DNA of 64,000 nucleotides from an uncultured bacterium (GTDB taxonomy: Bacteria; Bacillota; Clostridia; Lachnospirales; Lachnospiraceae), in contig CANRWP010000002.1 of assembly GCA_947643595.1 (NCBI GenBank), positions 51,036 through 115,035 of the forward strand. Reading direction: 5' to 3'. Below the pieces are notes generated by a model. The model had not been told where the DNA came from, did not search any database, and saw nothing but the letters and a program-made list of their open reading frames with translations. The first letter of the stretch is position 1. Every line of letters starts with the position of its first letter. Shown one piece after another: positions 1 to 9,780 of this stretch. The position numbers and the translations under genes were made by a program.

Positions 1-526
1 TTGTCAGCGCGGAAGTCGGCTCATCCAGCACCAGTATCCTGGGATTTTTGATGTAAGTCCGCATCAGCGCCAGCATCTGCATCTGCCCGCTGTTCAGCTT
101 TGCCACTTTATCAGTGGGTTTTGCGTCGATTCCCACCCGCTCCAGTATGCTTTTCGTCCCCGCGTACAGACTCTTAAAATCTACGCGCTGACCCCTTCCT
201 GGCAGATTTCCCAGATACAGATTCTCGGCTATGCTGGAGTGCAACACCATATTGATCTCCTGGTAGATCATCTCGATCCCGTACTTCTGGGCAACGGCCA
301 CGTCCGTGAGCTGAATAGTCTTTCCCTCGTACAGAATCTCCCCCTCATATGTGCCGAACGGGTAAGTTCCGCTCAATATTTTCATCAGTGTGGATTTTCC
401 GGCTCCATTCTCCCCACAGACACCCAGTATTTCCCCTTTCTTCAGCTGCAGCATAACCTTATTCAACGCCAGAACGCCGGGAAACTTTTTGGTGACATTT
501 TTCATTTCCAATAAATATTCCGCCAT
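1..526 (-). CDS. Sugar ABC transporter ATP-binding protein (RbsA/MglA/XylG-type), 3' part truncated by window edge
   Basis: Minus-strand translation from ATG at 526: MAEYLLEMKNVTKKFPGVLALNKVMLQLKKGEILGVCGENGAGKSTLMKILSG... with Walker A; reads off the left edge (LDEPTSALT). Not in the ORF track because it is open-ended. Confidence 0.92.
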   Translation of the reverse strand, partial: MAEYLLEMKNVTKKFPGVLALNKVMLQLKKGEILGVCGENGAGKSTLMKILSGTYPFGTYEGEILYEGKTIQLTDVAVAQKYGIEMIYQEINMVLHSSIAENLYLGNLPGRGQRVDFKSLYAGTKSILERVGIDAKPTDKVAKLNSGQMQMLALMRTYIKNPRILVLDEPTSALT

Positions 527-541
527 ATTCTCACCACCATT

Positions 542-1504
542 CTACGCAGCGCTGCTGAGTTTCTGTCTGTATTTGTCGATCGCAACGGAGATGAGCAGGA
601 TCACTCCAAAAATAAGATTCTGCCAGAAACTGTCCACGCGGATGAGCACCAGTCCGTTGCTTATCACCGCCAGAAGCAGACATCCCAGGATACTGCCGAC
701 CACGGAACCGCTTCCGCCGAACATGCTGGTTCCGCCGATGATCACTGCCGCCATCACCGTGAGCTCCGTTCCCGATCCCGCTGTCGTCTGTGCGCTGGCA
801 AACCTGGATGCCATCAAAATTCCTGCCAGCGCGGCGAAAACCGACACCAGAATATGCACCTCGCGGCGTCTCTTTTTCACGGGTATCCCAGCCAGCCTGG
901 CCGTCTCCGGGTTTCCTCCAACCGCAAAGAGGGAACGCCCGTACTTTGTGTAGGATAAGATCAACTGGAAGACAACGGCGATCACAAGTGCGATCACGAT
1001 CGTGATGTAGACGCTCCCGAAAATTCTGCCCTGTCCCAGCACCTTAAATCCTTCCGTCGCGCCGCTCACCGACATTCCCTTTGTCGTGATGGATACGATC
1101 CCGTTTACGGCATACTGAATACCGAGCGTCACTATCAGCGCCGGCAGTTCACAGTCCACAATAATCCACGCCTTAAAAATTCCCACGGCGGCTCCCGCCA
1201 GCAGTCCGATGACAATACAGAGAGCAGCCGGAACGCCGGCTTTCATCGCAAACATGCACGCCACGCCGCCCAGAGCAGTCACCGCGCCGATCGACAGATC
1301 CAGATCGGATGCCACCAGCAGAAAAGTCAGAGCTGCTCCCACGATCAGATAAAAGCTGGTCGTTCTGAAAATGTCCATTAAATTACTGAAGGAAATGAAA
1401 TTAGGATTGACTAACGTGACTACTATACACATGATGACTAACGGAAGCAGCGTCCCTATTTCATTTTTTGTTGCAAGTACCTGAATCCATCGATTCTTTT
1501 TCAT
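542..1504 (-). CDS. Ribose/xylose-type ABC transporter permease (RbsC family)
   Basis: ORF 542..1564; likely start MKKNRWIQVLATKNEIG at 1504 after an SD-like gaggag; multi-TM BPD_transp_2-like sequence, adjacent to ATPase and SBP. Confidence 0.9.
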   Translation of the reverse strand: MKKNRWIQVLATKNEIGTLLPLVIMCIVVTLVNPNFISFSNLMDIFRTTSFYLIVGAALTFLLVASDLDLSIGAVTALGGVACMFAMKAGVPAALCIVIGLLAGAAVGIFKAWIIVDCELPALIVTLGIQYAVNGIVSITTKGMSVSGATEGFKVLGQGRIFGSVYITIVIALVIAVVFQLILSYTKYGRSLFAVGGNPETARLAGIPVKKRRREVHILVSVFAALAGILMASRFASAQTTAGSGTELTVMAAVIIGGTSMFGGSGSVVGSILGCLLLAVISNGLVLIRVDSFWQNLIFGVILLISVAIDKYRQKLSSAA

Positions 1505-1572
1505 TATACTCTCCTCTTTTGAAAAATAAATGGGACCCACCCTCAGACAGGCCCCATTTGTCATTTTTACGC

Positions 1573-2655
1573 TTATAAAAGTCCACGCTCCTCCAAAATC
1601 TTCAGATGCTCTTCCACATCGCCCTCCTTGATGACGATCGTGCCGGAGTCATTTGCGAATGCAGGCTTATTTCCTTCCTTGATGTCCTTGATATAGTGTA
1701 CGGATTCATAAGCCATCTTGTAGAAGTCCTGCGCGATCGTGCAATCCAGCGCGCCGCTTGTCACATAATTCAGAATCTCCTCGGAGTCATCGATACCGAC
1801 TACGATCAGTTTATCGCTGAGATTTTCGCTCTCCACATAGTTTGCGATACCGGGGCATCCATATCCGTCCTGACTCACTACAACGTTGAGGTCGGGATAG
1901 CTCTTCAGCAAAGCAGCCAGTTTGTCCGACGCCACAGCCGCATCTGAATTACATTCTTCCTGGATCAGCGTCGCATCCGGATACTCCTTCTGGATCGTCT
2001 CACAGAACGCTTTATACTGAAGATTCTGGGTCTCTGTCTCCAGAGTCGTCTGGATATAACATGCTGTCACATGGTCGAAAGAACTGTACTTTTCTTCTTT
2101 CAGGTAGGACAGAACCGTCTCCGCCTGCGTCACACCCATGTTCACGGGATCCGTGCCGATCCAGCAGTCCTGCAGTTCTTCTGTCGTGTATGTATTGCAG
2201 GTAACCACCGGTATCTCCGCTTCTCTGGCCTTCGTCAGCACATCGGTAGCCTGATCCGTATCCAGAATAACGGTGATAATTCCATCCGCCTTGTTGGTCA
2301 CCGCTGTGTCCAGAAGGGTGATAACCCCGGCAGTGTCGTTCGGAGTTGTCGGTGATACGTACTGTCCCGTCCAGCCGATCTCGGCCAGTGCATCTTCAAA
2401 ACCTTTCTGAGCAGATCCCCACGCAACGCCGCCCGTAACGATGCTGACAAACATGATGTCCTGTGATTCCCCTGATGTTTCAGCTGCCTCCGCATTCTCT
2501 TCCTGCGCCGGTTCCGGAGCCTCCGTCTCCTCTTCCGTATTTTCCTGTGTCTCAGCCGGCTCCGTCGTCGCCTGCGGTTCCTCCGCACTGCTGCCGCACC
2601 CGGTGAGCACAAGCGCGCTTACCAGTAACAGTCCGATTAATTTTTTCAACTTCAT
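1573..2655 (-). CDS. Sugar ABC transporter substrate-binding lipoprotein (RbsB family)
   Basis: Start MKLKKLIGLLLVSALVLTGCGSS: lipobox LTGC and low-complexity linker; periplasmic-binding fold sequence. Confidence 0.92.
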   Translation of the reverse strand: MKLKKLIGLLLVSALVLTGCGSSAEEPQATTEPAETQENTEEETEAPEPAQEENAEAAETSGESQDIMFVSIVTGGVAWGSAQKGFEDALAEIGWTGQYVSPTTPNDTAGVITLLDTAVTNKADGIITVILDTDQATDVLTKAREAEIPVVTCNTYTTEELQDCWIGTDPVNMGVTQAETVLSYLKEEKYSSFDHVTACYIQTTLETETQNLQYKAFCETIQKEYPDATLIQEECNSDAAVASDKLAALLKSYPDLNVVVSQDGYGCPGIANYVESENLSDKLIVVGIDDSEEILNYVTSGALDCTIAQDFYKMAYESVHYIKDIKEGNKPAFANDSGTIVIKEGDVEEHLKILEERGLL

Positions 2656-2696
2656 TTTTAGACCTCCCTTTTCATCTGAATCTGAATTATTTTTAT

Positions 2697-2708
2697 GAGC
2701 ACGTGCTC
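2697..2708. promoter_or_regulatory. Candidate LacI-family operator 1 (GAGCACGTGCTC, perfect palindrome)
   Basis: gagcacgtgctc just downstream of a predicted minus-strand promoter (TTGCAA at 2741-2746, 17-nt spacer, TATGTT at 2718-2723) driving the SBP gene. Confidence 0.65.
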
Positions 2709-2848
2709 GATAACAAAAACATATCATTATTCCTTGTATTTTGCAATATATTTTTACTCATTTTTATGATTTCTACAAATTTAAACCTTAATTTTTGGTT
2801 ATTTTGTATATTAATTTTTTTGTATCCTCTATGATTATTTATTTTTAT

Positions 2849-2860
2849 GAGCACGAGACC
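2849..2860. promoter_or_regulatory. Candidate LacI-family operator 2 (GAGCACGAGACC, half conserved)
   Basis: Shares tttttatgagcacg with operator 1; lies just upstream of the -35 of the lacI-like gene. Confidence 0.5.
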
Positions 2861-2867
2861 ATTTTCT

Positions 2868-2896
2868 TTGACACAAAAATATAACTATGCTAAAAT
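2868..2896 (+). promoter_or_regulatory. Sigma-A-type promoter of the lacI-like regulator
   Basis: TTGACA (2868-2873), 17-nt spacer, TAAAAT (2891-2896), about 50 nt upstream of the ATG at 2947. Confidence 0.7.
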
Positions 2897-2946
2897 TATA
2901 GACAGATAACGCTTTTTCATATTTTCAAAACCTCAGGAGTATATAT

Positions 2947-3978
2947 ATGATCACACAAATTCAGATCGCCGAGATGGCCGGCGTTTCCCGGTCTACGGTT
3001 GGCCGGGTCCTCAACCACTGTGAGGACGTAAACGAAGAGACCCGCAAAAAAGTTACGGATATCATCGAGAGAATGGACTATCATCCCAATCGTGCCGGAA
3101 AGGCTCTCGCCATCAAGCAAAAGAATCTCAAGATCGGCTGCATCATCATACAGGCGGACAATCCGTTTTATGCTGAATTGAACAAGGGCATTCAGGAAAA
3201 GGCAGAAGAATTTAAGACATACGGCATCAGCGTTATCGTGGAGAGTGTTGTTTTTCGGACGGAAGATCAGATTCAGAAAATCGATGAACTGCTGGCCCAA
3301 AACATCACCGCCCTGGTCATCCAGCCCACCAACGAGACCGCCATAGCGGAAAAACTGCTGGAGGTGGAAAAGTCCGGTATCCCTATCGTGACGGTCAACA
3401 CGGACCTCCCCGACTTTCACTCTACTTTCTGTTATGTCGGGAACGATTTCTATTTATGCGGAAAGACGGCGGCCAATCTGATGGAGATGATAACGGACGG
3501 CCCCTGTAATATCGGCGTCATCACAGGTTTTTTCAAAGCGAAATCCCACGCCGACAGGATCAGGGGGTTCCAGGATTATATCCGGAATGTGCCCAGGATG
3601 TCCATCGCCGCCATAGCGGAAAATATGGACGATGAAATGGAATCTTACTTCGTCACAAAGACAATGTTGAAGGAACATCCCGAGATCAACACGATGTTCC
3701 TTGTCGCCGGCGGCGTGCACGGAGCGGGTACCGCCATCAAGAGCGTGGAGGAGGAACAGCACCGCCATATCAGGACGATCTCCTTTGATGATGTTCCGAC
3801 CACGCGCAGCCTGGTGCGGGACGGCACGATACAGGCCACCATCTGCCAGCAGCCCATCCGCCAGGGGCAGATGGCGCTCGCGGTTCTCTTTGAATATTTT
3901 GTCGATGGAAAACTACCTGACAGCAAACGTCTGTACACTGATATTCAGATAAAAATACAGGCAAATATTGATACTTAA
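2947..3978 (+). CDS. LacI-family transcriptional regulator
   Basis: N-terminal HTH IQIAEMAGVSRSTVGRVLNHCEDVNEETRKKV...; divergent from the sugar ABC operon. Confidence 0.93.
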   Translation: MITQIQIAEMAGVSRSTVGRVLNHCEDVNEETRKKVTDIIERMDYHPNRAGKALAIKQKNLKIGCIIIQADNPFYAELNKGIQEKAEEFKTYGISVIVESVVFRTEDQIQKIDELLAQNITALVIQPTNETAIAEKLLEVEKSGIPIVTVNTDLPDFHSTFCYVGNDFYLCGKTAANLMEMITDGPCNIGVITGFFKAKSHADRIRGFQDYIRNVPRMSIAAIAENMDDEMESYFVTKTMLKEHPEINTMFLVAGGVHGAGTAIKSVEEEQHRHIRTISFDDVPTTRSLVRDGTIQATICQQPIRQGQMALAVLFEYFVDGKLPDSKRLYTDIQIKIQANIDT

Positions 3979-3991
3979 CGGATTTGATTAC

Positions 3992-4020
3992 TTGTGATTT
4001 TTCTCCTGATATAGTATAAT
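3992..4020 (+). promoter_or_regulatory. Promoter of GntR-family gene
   Basis: TTGTGA, 17-nt spacer, TATAAT. Confidence 0.45.
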
Positions 4021-4070
4021 ATACGTGATTTATACAACACATTCCGTTTCATAAGTAGGAGTTTTATCGC

Positions 4071-4715
4071 ATGAATACGCCAGTAGAAACCAAACAAAAT
4101 TTAAAGATCCAAGCATACTTGATTTTAAAAGAAAAAATTGTCAGCTGTGAATACCGTCCCGGAAGCATGCTGAACGAAGCACAGCTCGCCGCAGAACTGG
4201 GCTTCAGCCGGACGCCCATCCGGGAAGCTATCAGTATTCTGGAAATGGACGGATTTCTTCGGATCGTTCCCAAAAAAGGAATTTTAGTCACTGATATTTT
4301 ACTTGGTGATATCGTTCAGATTTTTCAGGCCCGTATGGAGATCGAACCCATCGCCTTAAAACTGGCCGGCCCCAATATCCCGCAGGAAGAATTGCTCATG
4401 TGGAAAGAAAAATTCCAGTCTGATGTTTCCTCTGTTGAACATGGCTATCAAACAGATACCGCAATGCATCTCAGCATTATCGGATACTGCAATAACTCCT
4501 ACATTATCGATATGATGAAAAAGGTTTTTGATAAAAATACCCGAATTATTATCTGCAGTACTCAAAATAAAGCACATATGCAGGATGCCCGCAAAGAACA
4601 CCTTGAGATTTTGGATTATCTGCTGCAACAGGATTTCGACCAGGCGGCCATAAAAATGCGCACACATGTAGCCGGATGCCGAAACGCGGCAATGGATTTC
4701 TTTTATTCTACATAA
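4071..4715 (+). CDS. GntR-family (FadR/FCD-type) transcriptional regulator
   Basis: wHTH LILKEKIVSCEYRPGSMLNEAQLAAELGFSRTPIREAISILEMDGFL followed by FCD-like C-terminal domain. Confidence 0.9.
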   Translation: MNTPVETKQNLKIQAYLILKEKIVSCEYRPGSMLNEAQLAAELGFSRTPIREAISILEMDGFLRIVPKKGILVTDILLGDIVQIFQARMEIEPIALKLAGPNIPQEELLMWKEKFQSDVSSVEHGYQTDTAMHLSIIGYCNNSYIIDMMKKVFDKNTRIIICSTQNKAHMQDARKEHLEILDYLLQQDFDQAAIKMRTHVAGCRNAAMDFFYST

Positions 4716-4725
4716 TCACAGAAAA

Positions 4726-4750
4726 AAAGACGGGCTCAATGCCCGTCTTT
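4726..4750. terminator. Bidirectional intrinsic terminator between the gntR-like gene and the FGGY kinase
   Basis: AAAGACGGGC-tcaat-GCCCGTCTTT. Confidence 0.8.
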
Positions 4751-6268
4751 ATATTCCTGTATCGAATTCCAGAGTCCGCCCAAAGCTTCTATTGTCTTAC
4801 AATACAATTCGTATTTCTTATCATAGACAGCCGCTCTCTCCATATCCGGAAGAATCGGCGCCGAAATCTGGCACATATCTTTCGCCGCGCCCGCAATATC
4901 CGAATAGGCTCCGCTCGCTGTCGCTCCGATCAGAGCACACCCAAACGCTCCCGTCTCGTTTACCTGCACACTCTCCACAGGCAGTTTCATAATATCCGCA
5001 AACATCTGGGTCCACATGGAAGACCGCGCCGCGCCACCGGCAAGCCGGATCGATTTCACCTGTGTCTTTCTGGTCTTTAAAAGTTTTTCCAGATGATACC
5101 TGTGGCAGAAAGTGACGCCTTCATATACACTTCGCAGCAAATGCTTTCTGGTGTGAAAATTGCTGATTCCCACAAAGCTCCCGCTGGCGTTCGGATGGAC
5201 GTTGCTCGCCATCAGAAACGGCAGATACACCGGACAGAATTCTTCCACCGGTATTTCTTCCACCCAGGCGTTCATCTGCTCATAGATATTCGTTCCGCTC
5301 TTTTTGCACTCCTCCCGCAGTTCCGGCAGCAACGTTTTCATAAACCATTCATTGTTCCCGGCTGAGGTCGGACTGCATTCTTCCACAAGATAGTATCCTG
5401 GCAGGCAGAAGAAAGAATTCATCATGACACTACCGTCAGTTACTGGTTCCCGGCCGATGTACTCGTTGATGCTCCAGGTTCCCGCGATCATACAGATATA
5501 CTCCTCATCCGTGACACCCACCGCCACGGCGCAGGCATCGATATCAAAAGCACCTCCCGCCACAGGCGTTCCTGCTTTCAGACCTGTCTTCTCGGCCGCT
5601 TCCACTGTGACATATCCGCAGATATCTGTAGAATACCGAAGAGGCGGCAGCTTATCCATACATTCGGACAGTCCTAACAGCGCAAGTAGTTCCGGATCAT
5701 ACTCTCCGGTATGCAGATTTACCAGATTACAGCCTGAATAATCCGTGCGTTCCGCAAAGGCTTCACCAGTCAGACGAAATCTCACATAATCCTTGCAGGC
5801 AAATATCCACTGTGTCTTCTCCAGAGTCTCCGGCTCGTTGTCTTTCAGCCAGGCGAGCAGAGATACCGGCTGACTGCTCAGAATATGCTGACAGGATCTC
5901 TCAAATACCTTTTCCTCTGTCCCGTCTTTTTTCCACTTTACCGGATAGCTCCACGCTCTGTTGTCTGTGGAAATAATCCCGTTCCTAACCGGTCGGTCAT
6001 CTTTTCCCCAGAGATACAATCCTTTTCCATGGCCGCATACTGCCGCACAGACGATCTCCTCCCCGGTAATTCCAGCCTTTTCGATAGCCTTCCGGATCAC
6101 TTCGCAGTTGGCCTCCCACATCTCATCCATATCCCGCTCCGTAAAACCGGGCTTCGGTACCAGCATCGCCGTATCCATGCCGGCAACTGCCACTTCCCGT
6201 CCCGTCTCATCAAAAACTGCGGCTTTTGTGGATGTTCCACCATTATCCAAACCAAGATAATACCTCAT
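4736..6268 (-). CDS. FGGY-family carbohydrate kinase, LyxK (L-xylulose/3-keto-L-gulonate kinase)-like
   Basis: MRYYLGLDNGGTSTKAAVFDETGREV...; GxxGGAARSxMWxQMFADI C-terminal motif; resembles E. coli LyxK through the N-terminal half as recalled. Confidence 0.85.
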   Translation of the reverse strand: MRYYLGLDNGGTSTKAAVFDETGREVAVAGMDTAMLVPKPGFTERDMDEMWEANCEVIRKAIEKAGITGEEIVCAAVCGHGKGLYLWGKDDRPVRNGIISTDNRAWSYPVKWKKDGTEEKVFERSCQHILSSQPVSLLAWLKDNEPETLEKTQWIFACKDYVRFRLTGEAFAERTDYSGCNLVNLHTGEYDPELLALLGLSECMDKLPPLRYSTDICGYVTVEAAEKTGLKAGTPVAGGAFDIDACAVAVGVTDEEYICMIAGTWSINEYIGREPVTDGSVMMNSFFCLPGYYLVEECSPTSAGNNEWFMKTLLPELREECKKSGTNIYEQMNAWVEEIPVEEFCPVYLPFLMASNVHPNASGSFVGISNFHTRKHLLRSVYEGVTFCHRYHLEKLLKTRKTQVKSIRLAGGAARSSMWTQMFADIMKLPVESVQVNETGAFGCALIGATASGAYSDIAGAAKDMCQISAPILPDMERAAVYDKKYELYCKTIEALGGLWNSIQEYKDGH

Positions 6269-6311
6269 AATAATCCCTTATACCTTTCCGCTTGCTTTTT
6301 CCGGCAATACA

Positions 6312-7298
6312 TCAGGCATGATCTGCATAATCCCGATTTAAAATATGCGAGGAATCTTTCCCTGCAAAGAAATCTGCACTGATATCAATCGCCATTTTAT
6401 AAATATTCCATAAAGATTCTATCGTCTGGCTGGAGACATGCGGCGTGATTACCGCGTTTTCCAAAGTCAGAAGCGGACAATCCAAAGGCAACGGCTCTTT
6501 CGCAAACACATCCAACCCCGCACCCGCGATCTGGCCCGATTTCAAAGCATTATACAGCGCATCCTCATCAACAATATTTCCGCGGGCGGTATTGACAATC
6601 ACCGCTGTGGGCTTCATCAGCGCCAAAGTTTCTCTGTTTATCATATGATGAGTCTGTTCCGTATACGGGACGTGAATGCTCACAGCATCCGCCTGTCGAA
6701 GCAGTTCTTCCAGCGCCACCAACTCCACACCGTCTGCCTCCATCACATCCCTTTTGGGGAAAGGATCGTAAGCCAGAATCCTGCAATCAAAACCGCCAAG
6801 CAGTTTCGCCAGATGCCGTCCAATACAGCCATAGCCAATAATACCTACTGTACTTCCAATAATCTCATTTCCGATATCCTTTACCCATTCTCCGGCTTTT
6901 GCCCTCGCCTGATATGTATTAATCTTTCTGCGAGTAGAAAGAATCATGGTAAGTGCCATTTCTGCCACCGCCGTGGTATTAGCCCCTGTCGTTCTGGCAA
7001 TAGCCATCCCGTTTGCACTTGCTGCCTTAAGGTCTACTTTATCATATCCCACGCCAAAACGCACTAATAATTTTGCACTGTTTTTTACCTGACTAAATAT
7101 GGATTCTCCATAAGGTTCAATATCAATAATTCCCGCATCGGCATTTTGAAGCTCTTTTATTACATTTTCTTCAGAAAAAGGATTCTGGGGTGCCCAACGG
7201 TATTCCAATCCTAGGGACTTTGCATATTCTTCTGTTCTTTGATTCAGATCACAAAAAATCTTTGTTTGCTCTCCAAAAAATGAAACTATTTTTTTCAT
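6312..7298 (-). CDS. D-isomer-specific 2-hydroxyacid dehydrogenase (phosphoglycerate dehydrogenase-like)
   Basis: Start MKKIVSFFGEQTK at 7298; NAD-binding VGIIGYGCIGRHLAKLL, catalytic VNTARGNIVDEDAL, TPHVSSQT. Confidence 0.88.
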   Translation of the reverse strand: MKKIVSFFGEQTKIFCDLNQRTEEYAKSLGLEYRWAPQNPFSEENVIKELQNADAGIIDIEPYGESIFSQVKNSAKLLVRFGVGYDKVDLKAASANGMAIARTTGANTTAVAEMALTMILSTRRKINTYQARAKAGEWVKDIGNEIIGSTVGIIGYGCIGRHLAKLLGGFDCRILAYDPFPKRDVMEADGVELVALEELLRQADAVSIHVPYTEQTHHMINRETLALMKPTAVIVNTARGNIVDEDALYNALKSGQIAGAGLDVFAKEPLPLDCPLLTLENAVITPHVSSQTIESLWNIYKMAIDISADFFAGKDSSHILNRDYADHA

Positions 7299-7321
7299 GT
7301 CACTCCTTTTCTCCAACAATT

Positions 7322-8761
7322 TTATTTCTCTAACAAGTCATATGCAAGACCGTATGGTTTTCCAGGAATAAACTGTCCTTCCCCAGGTGTTCCAACATAT
7401 TTTGCATTTTCAACAACTACTTTCCCCCGTAGCAGAACAGTTTCAAAGCGGCCTTTCTGTTCCATGCCTTCAAAAATGCTGTACTCTACTCCAGACGGAT
7501 TTGTCTCAACAGAAAATGTCCCCCTATATTCCGGATCGAGAATAGCAATATCGGCATCTGAGCCCACAGCGATCGCTCCTTTGCGAGGATAAAGGCCATT
7601 CAGTTTCGCTGGTGTCGTGCAACACGCCTCTACATATTTCTTACGATTAATACGACCTGCCTCTACGCCATATGTCCAGATTACATGCATACGGTCCCCC
7701 GCTCCCGGACAGCCATTTGGAATTTTGCGGAAATCACAATGTTTATTTTCTTCATCCCATCCTGTATCCTTCTGTTCTTGATTTGTCATGGAATTATCAG
7801 AGCCAATTAAAGATATTGTCCCTTTATTCAGCGCATTCCAGAGATAATCCCGATCTTCCTGATCCCGCAACGGCGGCGAGCATACAAAATGAGAGGCGAC
7901 TCTCCAATCCGGATTGTCCATAAGGTGCCAGTCAAGAGTCAGCCAAGCCGTACACGCCTCACCGATAACTGCTTTCCCTTCTTCTTTGGCTTTGCGTATC
8001 TCTTCACCTGCCTCAATACAGCTGACGTGGCATATATTAATCGGGCAACGGGCCTGATCCGCAAAACGGATTGCACGAGATACGCACTCCGCCTCACCAA
8101 ATTCCGGTCTGGTATAATACTGATATTTTGGTTCAAAATGCCCAGCAGCGGCGGCTTCATTTCGATATTTGTCGAGAACATCCGAATTTTCCGCATGTAC
8201 CAGAACAAACATACCGCATTTCCCGGCTGCCTCCAGGCAATTCAAAAGTGCCATATCGTCCGCGTACATTTCTGTCCCCTTAAAACAGAGAAACAGCTTC
8301 AAAGAGGGAATTCCCATCTCCACCAACTTCGGAAGCTCACTCTTGGTTTCTTCGGTATAATTCGTGCAGCATGCATGCAATGCGATATCAGGAGCAAGCT
8401 TACCCTTGATTCTCGTATTCAGCCTGTAATTACAGGAATCGACCAAATTTAAAAAATTTCCATCTTCATCATGTTCATTGAAAGCCATATCGACAATGGT
8501 GGTCGTTCCGCCAAGCAAACATACATACGAAGTATTAAAGTCACCGTTATAAGTTACACCATCTGTATTAAGAGCTTCAAAATGACAATGGCTATCAACT
8601 CCGCCAGGCATAACATATTTTCCTGCCGCATCGATCACTCGATCAACATTCTCCGACAAATTTAATCCGATAGCAGAAATTTTCTCTCCATCTACCAATA
8701 TGTCCGCCTGAAACTCATCTGTGGCAGTTACAATAGTTCCATTTTTAATTAATGTTTTCAT
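7322..8761 (-). CDS. Dihydropyrimidinase/hydantoinase-like cyclic amidohydrolase
   Basis: MKTLIKNGTIVTATDEFQADILVDGEKISAIG; metal ligands present: HCH (DSHCHFE), Lys in CFKG, LVHAENSD, CHVSC, GSDN. Confidence 0.87.
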   Translation of the reverse strand: MKTLIKNGTIVTATDEFQADILVDGEKISAIGLNLSENVDRVIDAAGKYVMPGGVDSHCHFEALNTDGVTYNGDFNTSYVCLLGGTTTIVDMAFNEHDEDGNFLNLVDSCNYRLNTRIKGKLAPDIALHACCTNYTEETKSELPKLVEMGIPSLKLFLCFKGTEMYADDMALLNCLEAAGKCGMFVLVHAENSDVLDKYRNEAAAAGHFEPKYQYYTRPEFGEAECVSRAIRFADQARCPINICHVSCIEAGEEIRKAKEEGKAVIGEACTAWLTLDWHLMDNPDWRVASHFVCSPPLRDQEDRDYLWNALNKGTISLIGSDNSMTNQEQKDTGWDEENKHCDFRKIPNGCPGAGDRMHVIWTYGVEAGRINRKKYVEACCTTPAKLNGLYPRKGAIAVGSDADIAILDPEYRGTFSVETNPSGVEYSIFEGMEQKGRFETVLLRGKVVVENAKYVGTPGEGQFIPGKPYGLAYDLLEK

Positions 8762-8786
8762 TTTAGTACCTCCTTTATTTTTTCAT

Positions 8787-9758
8787 CTACTTTCTGTTAT
8801 TCCTCTGCATAGAGGATAAAATAACTGCGGCCAGGATAATCAAACCCGTCGCAATATCCTGGAAATAGTATTCCACATTCAAAATGGTAAGACCATTGGA
8901 CATTGTACCGATAATTAACGCCCCCAGCAAGGTTCCCGCAAGGTTCGGTTGTCCATCATGAAATGCTGTACTTCCAAGCCACACTGCGGCAATAGAGTTT
9001 AACAGATAATCTTCCGCAGCCTGTGGATGTGCTGATCCCAGGCGGGATGTCAACATAATTGCCGTAATTCCGCAGGTCATACCGGAAAGAACAAACGCCC
9101 AGGTAATCGTTTTTTTTGTATTAATGCCGGACATCATGGTAGCTTCTTCATTATCTCCAACACCATAAATATATCGGCCAAGTTTTGTCTGATTCAAAAT
9201 GACTCCGGCAACTGCCAATACAAGCAGCATAATAATAACGGCATTTGGAATCACACCAAACAATCTCTTTGCCCCAAACAATTCAAATTCCGCAGGAAGA
9301 TTGGTTACGGGATGCCCCTTTGTAAACGCCTGGTTAATTCCGGAAATGACATAACCAAAGCCCAGAGTACCAATGAAATCCGGAACACCGACATAGGCAA
9401 CCAGAAGGCCATTAATAAGACCTGCCAGACCAGCAACCAAAATTGTAATCAGTACAGCCAGCCACATATTGATTCCGCCATGTTTTACCATCAATGAGGC
9501 AACAAGGATTCCCATCGCACTCGCGCTGTATCCGACAGACAGATCTGTGCGACCAGTAATCATAACAAAGGTCTGTCCAATACTGATAACCGCCAACATA
9601 GCGATCTGCCGCAGAATCGTAATAATATTATTTGCTGTCAAAAACTTTCCTGATGCCAGTACCGTAAACGCTATTAAGAGGATCACATAACCAGCCAATG
9701 TTCCATAGGTCCGCACTAATTTTGACATATTCATATTTTTTCCAATAGCTTTTAACAT
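8787..9758 (-). CDS. Ribose-type ABC transporter permease (RbsC family)
   Basis: Multi-TM; VISIGQTFVMITGRTDLSVGYSASAMGILVA motif typical of the family. Confidence 0.9.
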   Translation of the reverse strand: MLKAIGKNMNMSKLVRTYGTLAGYVILLIAFTVLASGKFLTANNIITILRQIAMLAVISIGQTFVMITGRTDLSVGYSASAMGILVASLMVKHGGINMWLAVLITILVAGLAGLINGLLVAYVGVPDFIGTLGFGYVISGINQAFTKGHPVTNLPAEFELFGAKRLFGVIPNAVIIMLLVLAVAGVILNQTKLGRYIYGVGDNEEATMMSGINTKKTITWAFVLSGMTCGITAIMLTSRLGSAHPQAAEDYLLNSIAAVWLGSTAFHDGQPNLAGTLLGALIIGTMSNGLTILNVEYYFQDIATGLIILAAVILSSMQRNNRK

Positions 9759-9780
9759 TCTATCACTCCTTTATTGTTTA

